Assembly (NCBI RefSeq): GCF_006539825.1
Contig: NZ_BJNT01000009.1
Span: forward strand, 101,792 to 165,791
Direction: 5' to 3'
From: Corynebacterium variabile
Lineage (GTDB): Bacteria; Actinomycetota; Actinomycetes; Mycobacteriales; Mycobacteriaceae
DNA length: 64,000 nucleotides
The notes under the pieces were generated by a model, which was not told the origin of the DNA, searched no databases, and worked only from the letters and a program-made list of their open reading frames with translations. Shown here piece after piece: positions 50,203 to 58,337 of this stretch. Every line of letters starts with the position of its first letter. Position 1 is the first letter of the stretch. The position numbers were made by a program, and so were the translations under genes.

Positions 50203-51114
50203 ATGCCGACGCTGCACATCACCCGCGGCTTCCCCGCCGCCGGGAAGACGACGTGGGCGGAGGCCTTCTGCGCGGAGACCGGCGCGGTGAACATCAACCG
50301 CGACGACATCCGACGCACCCTGCGGATCGGCCAGCACGGCACACAACGGCAGGAGGACGCCGTCACCTCGGTGCAGTCCGCCCTGTTCGCGGCCGCGGTC
50401 GACAACCGGTCGGACATCGTCCTGTCGGACATGAACCTCCGGCCGAAACGACTCCGCCCGTTCCTCACCGGTGCCGACCGCGCCGGGTACACGGTGGAGT
50501 TCCACGACTTCCGGGCGGAGCTCGACGAGTTGCTGCGTCGCAATGCCGCGCGCGACGTCGAGAGACAGGTGCCGGAGTCCCTGATCCGCGACCTGTGGTC
50601 CCGGTTCCCCCAGCACCGCTGGCCGTCAGCAGAGCGGATCATCGCCACCGTCCGGGCGATGACAGACGGAACCTTCTCCCCTGTCGACAACCCCCGGGAT
50701 CTGCCACACTGCGTCCTCGTCGACATCGACGGCACGCTGGCCCACCACAATGACCTGCGCTCCCCCTACGACTGGGCGCGGGTCAGCCAGGACACCGTGG
50801 ACGAGTCCGTCCGTGACACGGTGCAGGACATCCACGCCGCCGGCGTCCGGCTGGTCATCATGTCCGGACGCGACGAGGTCTGCCGGCCGGAGACCACCGA
50901 GTGGCTGGCAAGGCACGGCATCCCCTGGGATGAGCTGCACATGCGTCCGACCGGAGATCAGCGTTCCGACTGGATGGTGAAGGACGCGCTGGTGCGCGCA
51001 CACATCCAGGGACGTTTCCACATCCGGTACTGCCTCGACGACCGACAGCAGGTGGTGGACCACTACCGGGCGATCGGGCTGAAGGTGTTCCAGGTGCAGC
51101 CGGGGGATTTCTAG
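50203..51114 (+). CDS. T4-Pnkp-like polynucleotide 5'-kinase/3'-phosphatase
   Basis: 303 aa with the domain order and length of phage T4 polynucleotide kinase (301 aa). The N-terminal kinase has P-loop GFPAAGKTT with Lys15 and INRDDIRR with Asp35 and Arg38, the same numbering as the T4 active site. The C-terminal HAD phosphatase has VDIDGTLA (Asp174, Asp176), the MSGRDE segment and CLDDRQQVVDHYR. T4 Pnkp heals broken tRNA ends before ligation; here an RNA or DNA end-repair role is inferred. The gene starts 13 bases after thrC and may be cotranscribed with it. No RNA ligase is seen nearby. Confidence 0.88.
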   Translation: MPTLHITRGFPAAGKTTWAEAFCAETGAVNINRDDIRRTLRIGQHGTQRQEDAVTSVQSALFAAAVDNRSDIVLSDMNLRPKRLRPFLTGADRAGYTVEFHDFRAELDELLRRNAARDVERQVPESLIRDLWSRFPQHRWPSAERIIATVRAMTDGTFSPVDNPRDLPHCVLVDIDGTLAHHNDLRSPYDWARVSQDTVDESVRDTVQDIHAAGVRLVIMSGRDEVCRPETTEWLARHGIPWDELHMRPTGDQRSDWMVKDALVRAHIQGRFHIRYCLDDRQQVVDHYRAIGLKVFQVQPGDF

Positions 51115-51154
51115 GCGGGGTATCAGCTCCAGGATCGTGATGGCCGACATCCAC

Positions 51155-51568
51155 TCACGACCGGCAGAGGCAGAACGGGTGCCCCACCGGGTCCAGGAAG
51201 ACGACGAATCCTTCGCCCCCGGCTTCGCCGCGCTGGTACCCCGCCCGGACCGCGCCGAGGGCGACCGCGACTTTCTCCGCGTCGGGGATCGACTCCACCC
51301 AGAAATCAAGGTGCTCCTGCTGTGGGACCGGGCCGTCCGGCCACGCGGGGGCACGGTAGTTGTCCACACGCTGGAATCCCCGGGAGAAACCGGCCTCGGC
51401 GACTTTCGGCGGTCGCACCGAGACCCACTCCGGATGCAGGGCATCAGGCTCGTCGGGTCCGGGAAGCACCACCTCCTATTCCAACAGTGCTCCGTAGAAC
51501 TCTGCGAGGTCGACAGCATCCGGACAGTCGAGGACGATGGCGATGCGGTTCGGGGTGATGTCGTCCAT
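51155..51568 (-). pseudogene. VOC-family protein interrupted by an amber codon
   Basis: Read from ATG 51568, 138 codons form one vicinal-oxygen-chelate (glyoxalase-like) protein except for an in-frame TAG at 51478-51476. It begins with MDDITPNRIAIVLDCPDA and reaches FYGALLE before the stop; then EVV and a typical remainder continue in the same frame (QRVDNYRAPAWPDGPVPQQEHLDFWV, given here in parts: FQRVDNYRAP, PQQEHLDFW). Relatives have Gly-Trp at this point, so TGG to TAG explains the stop. The C-terminal part could restart at a GTG after GGAGG, but would lack the first beta-alpha unit. It is probably non-functional unless suppressed. Confidence 0.75.
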
Positions 51569-51622
51569 GGCGCAAGGCTAGTGCGTCCGGATACCTGGCG
51601 TGGGGGTGGCGGAGACAGGAGA

Positions 51623-51651
51623 AACCGCCTGCCACGGGGTGGCAGGCGGTT
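51623..51651 (-). terminator. Intrinsic terminator of the 37-aa gene
   Basis: A perfect 12-base stem, AACCGCCTGCCA (51623-51634) with TGGCAGGCGGTT (51640-51651), and loop CGGGG. On the minus strand it is followed by TCTCCTGTC and directly extends the stem T's (TTTCTCC). It lies 17 bases after the stop of the small gene. Confidence 0.85.
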
Positions 51652-51667
51652 CAGGTGCGCTCTTCCG

Positions 51668-51781
51668 TCAGTTGGCGGACGAGCGGGCCGGGAGGACGCC
51701 CAGGCCGGTACGGGCGGCGTCGGCCGCCCCCTGAACCGGGGAAAAGTACCAGTTGATGATCTCTGCGAGTCGGTTGTACAT
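51668..51781 (-). CDS. 37-aa protein with its own promoter and terminator
   Basis: 37 codons from ATG 51781, starting MYNRLAEIINWYFSPVQGAA and ending LPARSSAN. AAAGGA lies nine bases before it; another ATG three codons upstream is too close to that site. The sequence has an amphipathic N-terminal helix with Trp/Tyr/Phe and no signal peptide. No family recognised. The support for reality is the surrounding unit: a near-consensus sigma-A promoter, a leader of about 70 bases and a perfect terminator, together making a transcript of about 230 bases. It could be a small envelope peptide or, alternatively, a regulatory RNA. Confidence 0.65.
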   Translation of the reverse strand: MYNRLAEIINWYFSPVQGAADAARTGLGVLPARSSAN

Positions 51782-51856
51782 GGGACCCATTCCTTTCCGG
51801 GAGTCGGTGAGTTGCGTGTCCGGGTGGCTCATCAGAACGCCGGGCTATTCCCGTTG

Positions 51857-51885
51857 AGGGTATGCCCTATTGTGGGAGACGTCAA
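51857..51885 (-). promoter_or_regulatory. Strong sigma-A promoter of the 37-aa gene
   Basis: On the minus strand: -35 TTGACG (51885-51880), a 17-base spacer and -10 TACCCT (51862-51857). It is the best housekeeping promoter match I found in the window. Predicted transcription starts near 51850, about 70 bases before the small gene's ATG. Confidence 0.8.
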
Positions 51886-51999
51886 GCAATTCGCACAAAA
51901 TACCAGTTCATCGTGCATGTCGGGAGTCGCCTACCCCTGCGCCGCCACGGCTTCAGCAGTCATCGTCGAAGAAGCCCCCTCCCCTTCTGAACCAGCAGT

Positions 52000-52005
52000 T
52001 ACACT
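52000..52005 (+). promoter_or_regulatory. -10 element of the zinc-peptidase gene (leaderless)
   Basis: TACACT ends seven bases before ATG 52012, so the A of the start codon is the expected first base. No Shine-Dalgarno precedes the ATG. Confidence 0.5.
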
Positions 52006-52011
52006 TCCACC

Positions 52012-52983
52012 ATGACGTTTAACTCGAACCTGAACGGTATGGGAGGCCGGGCCTCCTCGGGCGGCAGCTCCGGTGGGTCCGGCGGTGGCTTCGGATTCGG
52101 TGGTGGCGGCGGGAACGGAGGTCGTGGCGGCGGGTTCGGCGGCATCATCGGAATGCTGTTGATGAGCAAGGTGGGACGTCGCTTCGGTATCCCCGGCATT
52201 CTCGTCGTCGCCGTGATCGCCTTCTTCGCCAGCGGTGGAACAAGCATGTTCAGCGGCGGTTCGACGACAAACAACATGACCGGTGGGAACAATGCCTCCG
52301 CCGGTGGTTCCCTGGAGCACTGCAACACCTGGGAAGACGCCAACAAATACGACGACTGCCGCATCGAGGGTACCGCCATCTCGCTCGATGCCGTGTGGTC
52401 GCAGATCCTCCCTGACGAGACCGGGATCAGCTACAGTGAACCCGGCGTCCAGATCGGCGACGGAACCGTGAACACCGGCTGCGGCCGCGCATCCACCGCG
52501 CAGACCGGCCCGTTCTACTGCCCCGGCGACAGCACCGTCTACATCGGCGACGACTTCTTCGCCCAGCTCAAGTCCATGGGCGGCTCCGACGGCCCCTTCG
52601 CGCAGATGTACGTCGTCGCCCACGAGTTCGGCCACCACATCCAGAACCTGCAGGACACCATCGGCCTGTCCAACTACGACGATCCCGGTGAAGACTCCAA
52701 CGCCGTGAAGATGGAGCTGCAGGCCGACTGCTACGCAGGAGTATGGGCACACCATGCCGACAACGGCGAGAACGCCATGATCGACCCCCTCAGCGACGAA
52801 CAGATCGCCCAGGCCATCCGGTCTGCCCAGGCGATCGGCGATGACGCGATCCAGCAGTCGTCCGGTGGCAGCGTCAATCCGGACGCCTGGACCCACGGCT
52901 CCTCGGAGCAGCGTCAGCAGTGGTTCACCACCGGCTACTCCGAGGGCACCGTCAACTCCTGTCACCAGGAGTTCGCTCAGTAG
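52012..52983 (+). CDS. YpfJ-type putative neutral zinc metallopeptidase
   Basis: 323 aa. A Gly/Ser-rich disordered N-terminal region (about 10-45) is followed by one membrane helix (about 60-78) and an extracytoplasmic domain with the zinc motif AHEFGHHIQNLQ near residue 204 and the third-ligand region MELQADCYAGVWAHH. Cysteines in LEHCNTWED and TGCGRAST could form disulfides. The family (PF04228-like) is widespread in Actinobacteria, but its substrates are unknown. It ends three bases before the convergent GMC gene's stop. Confidence 0.88.
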   Translation: MTFNSNLNGMGGRASSGGSSGGSGGGFGFGGGGGNGGRGGGFGGIIGMLLMSKVGRRFGIPGILVVAVIAFFASGGTSMFSGGSTTNNMTGGNNASAGGSLEHCNTWEDANKYDDCRIEGTAISLDAVWSQILPDETGISYSEPGVQIGDGTVNTGCGRASTAQTGPFYCPGDSTVYIGDDFFAQLKSMGGSDGPFAQMYVVAHEFGHHIQNLQDTIGLSNYDDPGEDSNAVKMELQADCYAGVWAHHADNGENAMIDPLSDEQIAQAIRSAQAIGDDAIQQSSGGSVNPDAWTHGSSEQRQQWFTTGYSEGTVNSCHQEFAQ

Positions 52984-54546
52984 TCACTCACCACGGATCA
53001 GGTCTGCGGCCTTCTCCCCGATCAGCATACAGGTGATGTTCGGGTTCACTGCGGTGAGCTGCGGCATGACCGACGCATCGACCACGCGGAGGCCCTCCAC
53101 CCCCTTGACCCGCAGCTGGGGGTCGAGCGGTGACATGACGTCATCCTCAGCACCCATACGTACCGAGCCGGCCGGATGGTAGACGGTATTGTGGGTCTTG
53201 GCCACGTAGTCCGCGATATCCTCGTCGGATTGCACGTCCTCCCCCGGGAAGAGCTCACGACCGGCGTAGTCCGCCATCGCCGACTGCGCGACGATGCGGC
53301 GGGCCAACTTGATGCCCTCGACCGCGATGCGCATGTCGTAGCCCTCTTCATCGGTGAAGTACCGCGGATCGACCTTCGGCTTGTCCCGGAAATCGCAGGA
53401 GCGCAGCCGCACCGTGCCACGGGCCTTCGCGTGGGTGATGTTGGGAGTGAGACAGAACGCCTCGTCCGCGGTCGGGTACCCCTGGCGCACCGTGTGCATG
53501 TCGAAGGGCATGGAGCCGTAGTGCATCATCAGGTCAGGGAGCCCGAGGCCGTCCGCCCCGTCTTCGTCGATCTTCTCGAAGATGCCGATCTCCCACCACT
53601 GTGAGGCGTCCCGCAGCATGGGGACCTTCGACTCCCAGGAGATGACCGCCTCCGGGTGGTCCTGCAGGTTCGAACCAACACCGGGGGCGTCCACCAGCAC
53701 CTCGATGCCCATCTCCGTGAGGTGGTCGGCCGGGCCGATGCCGGAAAGCATGAGCAGCTTAGGGCTGTCGATCGCTCCGGCGGAGACGATCACCTCACGG
53801 TCCGCCCGCATCCTGGAGAGACGACCGAAGATATCCGCCAGATACTCGATGCCGACAGCCCGGCCGTCCTCGACGATGACGCGGGATACCTGACGGTCGG
53901 TGATGATGTCCAGGTTCTTCCGGTCCATCACCGGATGCAGGTAGGACACTGACGAGGACGCCCGGACGTTGTCGTCACTGGCGTTGATCTGGAACCAGTC
54001 GGCGCCGTGGCTGACAGTCTCACCCTCGTTGAAGGGGGTGGTGGGCAGCCCCTCCTGCTCGCACGCCTCCAGCACCGCGGCACCCACCGGATCCTTCGGG
54101 GGGACCGACCGCAGGTGCACCGGGCCACCGTGACCGTGGTTCTCCCCTGCCCGGTCATTGTTCTCGATCCGGTCCCTGATCAACGGCAGGACGGACGCCG
54201 AATCCCATCCGGTCGCCCCCAGGGTCACCCAGTGGTCGAGGTCCTGAGCCGGGGTGTGGAAGGCGATGCAGGAGTTGTGTGACGAGCAGCCGCCGAGAAC
54301 CTTGGCCCGGGCGTGCCGCATGAAGGAGTTGCCGTTCTCCTGCTCCTCGATCGGATAATCCCAGTCGTACCCGGACTCCAGCAGCCCCGGCCATTCGTGG
54401 AGGTTGAGGATCTCCGGCTTGTCCACGTCGGTGGGACCGGCCTCGATGAGGGCCACGGTCACGGACGGGTCCTCGCTGAGCCGGGCGGCCACCACGGCAC
54501 CGGAGGATCCTGCCCCGACGACGATGTAGTCGTAGCTTTCGCGCAT
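52984..54546 (-). CDS. Choline oxidase/dehydrogenase-type GMC flavoenzyme
   Basis: 520 aa. N-terminal FAD-binding YIVVGAGSSGAVVAARLSE; GMC C-terminus HPAGSVRMG (His457) and VNPNIT (Asn501). The segment AKVLGGCSSHNSCIAF places His90 where Arthrobacter choline oxidase has His99, the residue covalently bound to FAD; a constant offset of nine also matches its His466 and Asn510. WWEIGIF and MMHYGS further match that active site. From this I infer oxidation of choline to betaine aldehyde, perhaps on to betaine, with oxygen as acceptor. E. coli-type BetA is the alternative annotation. It is the last gene of the choline operon, 21 bases after betB. Confidence 0.85.
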   Translation of the reverse strand: MRESYDYIVVGAGSSGAVVAARLSEDPSVTVALIEAGPTDVDKPEILNLHEWPGLLESGYDWDYPIEEQENGNSFMRHARAKVLGGCSSHNSCIAFHTPAQDLDHWVTLGATGWDSASVLPLIRDRIENNDRAGENHGHGGPVHLRSVPPKDPVGAAVLEACEQEGLPTTPFNEGETVSHGADWFQINASDDNVRASSSVSYLHPVMDRKNLDIITDRQVSRVIVEDGRAVGIEYLADIFGRLSRMRADREVIVSAGAIDSPKLLMLSGIGPADHLTEMGIEVLVDAPGVGSNLQDHPEAVISWESKVPMLRDASQWWEIGIFEKIDEDGADGLGLPDLMMHYGSMPFDMHTVRQGYPTADEAFCLTPNITHAKARGTVRLRSCDFRDKPKVDPRYFTDEEGYDMRIAVEGIKLARRIVAQSAMADYAGRELFPGEDVQSDEDIADYVAKTHNTVYHPAGSVRMGAEDDVMSPLDPQLRVKGVEGLRVVDASVMPQLTAVNPNITCMLIGEKAADLIRGE

Positions 54547-54567
54547 ATCTTCTCCTGTCTTCTTCGC

Positions 54568-56055
54568 TTACTTTTCCGGGAACCAGCCGGTCACGGCGGG
54601 CTCGGTGTTCTCGTAGATGTGCTTGGCCTCCCGGTACTCCTCGAGACCGGCGTGCCCAAGTTCCCGGCCGTTGCCGGACGCCTTGAATCCGCCCCACTCG
54701 GCCTGTGGCACATACGGGTGGTAGTCGTTGATCCAGATCGTGCCGTGACGCAGCGCCCGTGAGACCCTGTGAGCGACGCCCCGGTCGGAGGTCCACACCG
54801 CACCGGCCAGGCCGTACTCGGTGTGGTTCGCCGTGGCGACCGCCTCGGCCTCGGTGGAGAAGCTCTCCACGGTGATGACCGGGCCGAAGCCCTCCTCGAT
54901 CACCGCGGGGTTGTCGAGAGTGCAGTTGTCCAGCACTGTCGGTCGGTAGAAGCATCCCTTCTCCAGTTCCGGGCCACCCCAGTCGCCGCCGCAGCGCAGT
55001 GTCGCCCCTGCTTCCACACCACGCCTCACGTAGTCGGTTACCTTCGCGCGGTGCTCCTCGGAGATCAGCGGACCGGACTCGGCCTTCTCATCGAAGGGAC
55101 CACCCAGGACGATTCCCTCGGCACGGCGCACGAGCTCGTCGACGAAGCGGTCCCTGATCGTGTCCTGCACGATCAGTCGGGTACCTGCCGAGCAGACCAG
55201 ACCGGAATCCAGGAAACCCGCGTTGAGGGCGTTGTCCAGGGCTGCGTCGAAGTCGGCGTCCGCGAAGACGATGTTCGGGTTCTTGCCACCGAGTTCGAGC
55301 GCGACCTTCTTGACCGTGTGGGACGCCACTTCGGCGATCTTCTTCCCTGTCACCAGGCCACCGGTGAAGGAGACCATGTCGACGTCCGGGTGCGAGGACA
55401 GCGGCGCACCGGCCTCGGCACCGGCGCCGAGGACGAGGTTGCCGACCCCGGCCGGCAGGCCGAGCTTGTCGAGGACGTCCATGATGAGGATGGCGGTGTG
55501 CGGGGTGAGCTCCGACGGCTTGAGGACGAAGGTGCAGCCTGCCGCGATGGCCGGGGCGATCTTCCAGCTGGCCTGCAGCAACGGGAAGTTCCACGGTGTG
55601 ATCATCCCGCAGACACCCACCGGTTCGTAGACGACCTGTGAGATCACCGCAGGGTTGCCGGCGTCCACGAGACGACCCGGATGCTGGTCGGCGATCTTGC
55701 CGAAGAACCGGAAGCAGTTCATGATGTCGTCCATGTCGCCCTCGGCCTCGACCAGGCGCTTGCCGGTGTCGAGTGCCTCGGCGCGGGCGAACTCGTCCTT
55801 GCGCTCTGCCATGGCGTCGGCCACCTTCAGCAGCAGATCGCCACGTTCGGCGGCGGGGGTCGCAGACCAGGATCCCTCATCGAAGGCGCGACGGGCGGCG
55901 GCGATCGCCTTCTCCGTGTCCGCGGCCGTCGCCTCGGAGACCACGTCCACGACCTCCCCGTCGGCGGGACAGGTCACGGTACGTGTCCCTCCGTCGGAGG
56001 ACGCCACCCACTTCCCGTCGATGTAGAGGCTCTGCGGTGCAGCGGTGTCACTCAT
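54568..56055 (-). CDS. betB: Betaine-aldehyde dehydrogenase
   Basis: 495 aa from ATG 56055, which overlaps the transporter's stop (ATGA); an upstream start would lie inside the transporter gene. NAD(P)-dependent aldehyde dehydrogenase: VALELGGKNPNIVFADAD holds the general-base Glu, and SGLVCSAGTRL the catalytic Cys (about residue 290), with PWNFPLLQASWKIAPA earlier. Oxidises betaine aldehyde to the osmoprotectant glycine betaine. Substrate assignment rests on the operon context. Confidence 0.87.
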   Translation of the reverse strand: MSDTAAPQSLYIDGKWVASSDGGTRTVTCPADGEVVDVVSEATAADTEKAIAAARRAFDEGSWSATPAAERGDLLLKVADAMAERKDEFARAEALDTGKRLVEAEGDMDDIMNCFRFFGKIADQHPGRLVDAGNPAVISQVVYEPVGVCGMITPWNFPLLQASWKIAPAIAAGCTFVLKPSELTPHTAILIMDVLDKLGLPAGVGNLVLGAGAEAGAPLSSHPDVDMVSFTGGLVTGKKIAEVASHTVKKVALELGGKNPNIVFADADFDAALDNALNAGFLDSGLVCSAGTRLIVQDTIRDRFVDELVRRAEGIVLGGPFDEKAESGPLISEEHRAKVTDYVRRGVEAGATLRCGGDWGGPELEKGCFYRPTVLDNCTLDNPAVIEEGFGPVITVESFSTEAEAVATANHTEYGLAGAVWTSDRGVAHRVSRALRHGTIWINDYHPYVPQAEWGGFKASGNGRELGHAGLEEYREAKHIYENTEPAVTGWFPEK

Positions 56056-58205
56056 TCTTCGTTCCTTTCCGTATCTTCGTCGTCGTCGATCCACAGGTCA
56101 GGGGCGGGCACCTGGGTGTCCCCGGTGGGTGTCCCCCTGTCCCCGGTGAGGGACATGTACTCGAGATGGGCGTCATAGGCGTCCAGCACGTCGGCGATGA
56201 CCTGCTCCTTGGTGTAGCCGAGGATGTCGTGGCCCCGGGAGCCGGTGGCCGAGAAAATCTCCAGGGTGAAGTACGTGTCCTCGTCCACGTTGAGGTTCAC
56301 CGCGAAGTTCGGCACCTGGCACGCCACCGGGTAGGCCTCGTACTTGAACTCGTCCTGTCCGGGGAAGGTGACCACCAGATCCACGAAACTGATCGGGTAG
56401 TCGGGGTGGGTCCCCCGGTGGCAGGACACGTCCAGGCCGAGTCCGGTGAGTTCCTCGGCCACCTCCTCGATCGCCGGGGCCGCGACGGTCTCGAGGTACC
56501 TCTCGGTGTCAGTGGCGGAGGGGAAGCTCATCCTCCGGCGCAGTCGCCGGCGCCACGCCTGACGTGCCGGGGCGGCACCACCGGTCCGGTCCATCAGCGC
56601 CCCGACCCGGGAGAGCTCGCGGGAGTCCAGCGAGTGCTTCTCCGCCTCGAGGACGCGCCACACACTCAGCATGAGCAGGTACATCACGAAAGCGAACGGC
56701 AGTCCGATGAGCACCGTCGCCGACTGCAGCGTGTACACACCTCCGATCAGCAGCATCACCAGCGTCAGTACACCGGTGATCACCGCCCACACGATGCGCA
56801 GCCACGGCGGGCCGTCCGAGTCCTCCACCGAGGGTTTGGAGGTCATGTTCGCCATCACCAGGGAACCGGAGTCCGCTGAGGTCACGTAGAACAGCAGACC
56901 GGTGACGACCGCCAACGCGACGGCGAAGGTGGCGCCGGGGTACTGCTGGAGCAACAGGAAGAAGCCGGACTCGGGGGTGTCCACGGCGGTATTGAGGAAC
57001 TCCTCGTCACCGTCACGGAAGAACCCGAGCGCGGCGTTGCCGAAGATGGAGATCCACATCGCGATGAAGGCGAAGGGGATGACCAGGACGCCGAGCACGA
57101 ACTGGCGGATGGTGCGTCCCCGGGAGATGCGGGCGAGGAACAGTCCGACGAACGGTGCCCAGGCAATCCACCATGCCCAGAAAAACAGCGTCCAGTCGGA
57201 CATCCAGTCCTGGGACGCGTAGTCCGTCTCGCCGTCGGTGTAGGCGAAGGTGTTCATCATCATCGACGGGAACCGGGCGACGAAGTCGCCGATGTTCTGG
57301 ACGAGGGCGTTGAGCAGCTCCCCGGTCCGGCCCATGACCACGATCCACACCATGAGGACGACCGCGAGCCACACATTGAGCTCGGAGAGCCGGCGGATTC
57401 CCTTGTCCACACCGGAGACGGTGGACAGGATGGTGATGAACACGGACAGGCAGATCAGGGCGACCTGGATGCCGGTGTTGGTCGGGACCCCGAAGAGTTC
57501 GGACAGGCCGTAGTTGATGAAGACCACGCCGATACCCAACGACACCGCGATACCGAAGGCGGTACCGATGGACGCCGCAATCTCCACGGCGTGACCCGGG
57601 GCGCCCTTGATGCGGCGTCCGAAGACCGGGGCGAGCGCGGAACGGATGCTCAGCGGCATGTGGTAACGGTAGGCGAACAGGCCGAAGGCCATGCCCATCA
57701 GCGCGTACATCGCCCATCCCGGAATGCCGTAGTGGAACATGGTCCACAGCGGGGCCATCCGGGCCGCTTCGTCGGAGACCGCCGCTCCCTCCGGCGGGGT
57801 GAGGTAGTTGGTGGCCGGGCCGGAGATGCCGAAGAACATGAGGTCCACCCCGATACCGGCGGCGAAGAGCATCGCTCCCCAGGTGAACAGACCGAACCTC
57901 GGCTGTGAATGGTCCGGGCCGATCTTCGTGTTACCGGTGCGCCGGAAGGCGACCACCAGGACGAAGACGACGACCACGCCGGCGGTGAGGACGTAGAACC
58001 AGCCGAGATTGGTGGAGATCCAGTCCTTGACGTTGTTGATGACCGTGTCGGCGGAGTCCGGGGCAAGCCAGGCCCAGAGAACGAACGCGACGATGATGCC
58101 GGCGGCGGTACCGAAGACCGGCCAGTTGACTTCCGAGTCGACGTGTTTCTTCTCAGGTGTGTCCGGTCTCCCGGTGTTCTGTTGTTCGCTCACAGGCATT
58201 CCCAT
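56052..58205 (-). CDS. betT: BCCT-family choline transporter (BetT type)
   Basis: 717 aa from ATG 58205 (58199 is also possible). Twelve membrane helices are readable, with the BCCT signature in FFWAWWIAWAPFVGLFLARISRGRT and GIGVDLMFFG. After the last helix (about residue 525) comes a cytoplasmic C-terminal domain of about 190 residues, long like E. coli BetT and unlike short BetP-type tails; such tails sense osmotic state. Proton- or sodium-driven uptake of choline is inferred from context: betB and the choline-oxidising enzyme follow directly. No BetI-type repressor is present. Confidence 0.9.
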   Translation of the reverse strand: MGMPVSEQQNTGRPDTPEKKHVDSEVNWPVFGTAAGIIVAFVLWAWLAPDSADTVINNVKDWISTNLGWFYVLTAGVVVVFVLVVAFRRTGNTKIGPDHSQPRFGLFTWGAMLFAAGIGVDLMFFGISGPATNYLTPPEGAAVSDEAARMAPLWTMFHYGIPGWAMYALMGMAFGLFAYRYHMPLSIRSALAPVFGRRIKGAPGHAVEIAASIGTAFGIAVSLGIGVVFINYGLSELFGVPTNTGIQVALICLSVFITILSTVSGVDKGIRRLSELNVWLAVVLMVWIVVMGRTGELLNALVQNIGDFVARFPSMMMNTFAYTDGETDYASQDWMSDWTLFFWAWWIAWAPFVGLFLARISRGRTIRQFVLGVLVIPFAFIAMWISIFGNAALGFFRDGDEEFLNTAVDTPESGFFLLLQQYPGATFAVALAVVTGLLFYVTSADSGSLVMANMTSKPSVEDSDGPPWLRIVWAVITGVLTLVMLLIGGVYTLQSATVLIGLPFAFVMYLLMLSVWRVLEAEKHSLDSRELSRVGALMDRTGGAAPARQAWRRRLRRRMSFPSATDTERYLETVAAPAIEEVAEELTGLGLDVSCHRGTHPDYPISFVDLVVTFPGQDEFKYEAYPVACQVPNFAVNLNVDEDTYFTLEIFSATGSRGHDILGYTKEQVIADVLDAYDAHLEYMSLTGDRGTPTGDTQVPAPDLWIDDDEDTERNEE

Positions 58206-58337
58206 TCTCAGACAGACGTCAGTTGATCGATACAGAAATCCACCGTAGCCCAACAGAAAACCGGCGACGGGGACGGGGTTTCTCTCCCCCTGTCCGGCAC
58301 GCCGGTTCACAGCCGTCGGAGCGTGTCGTCGGTGCCG

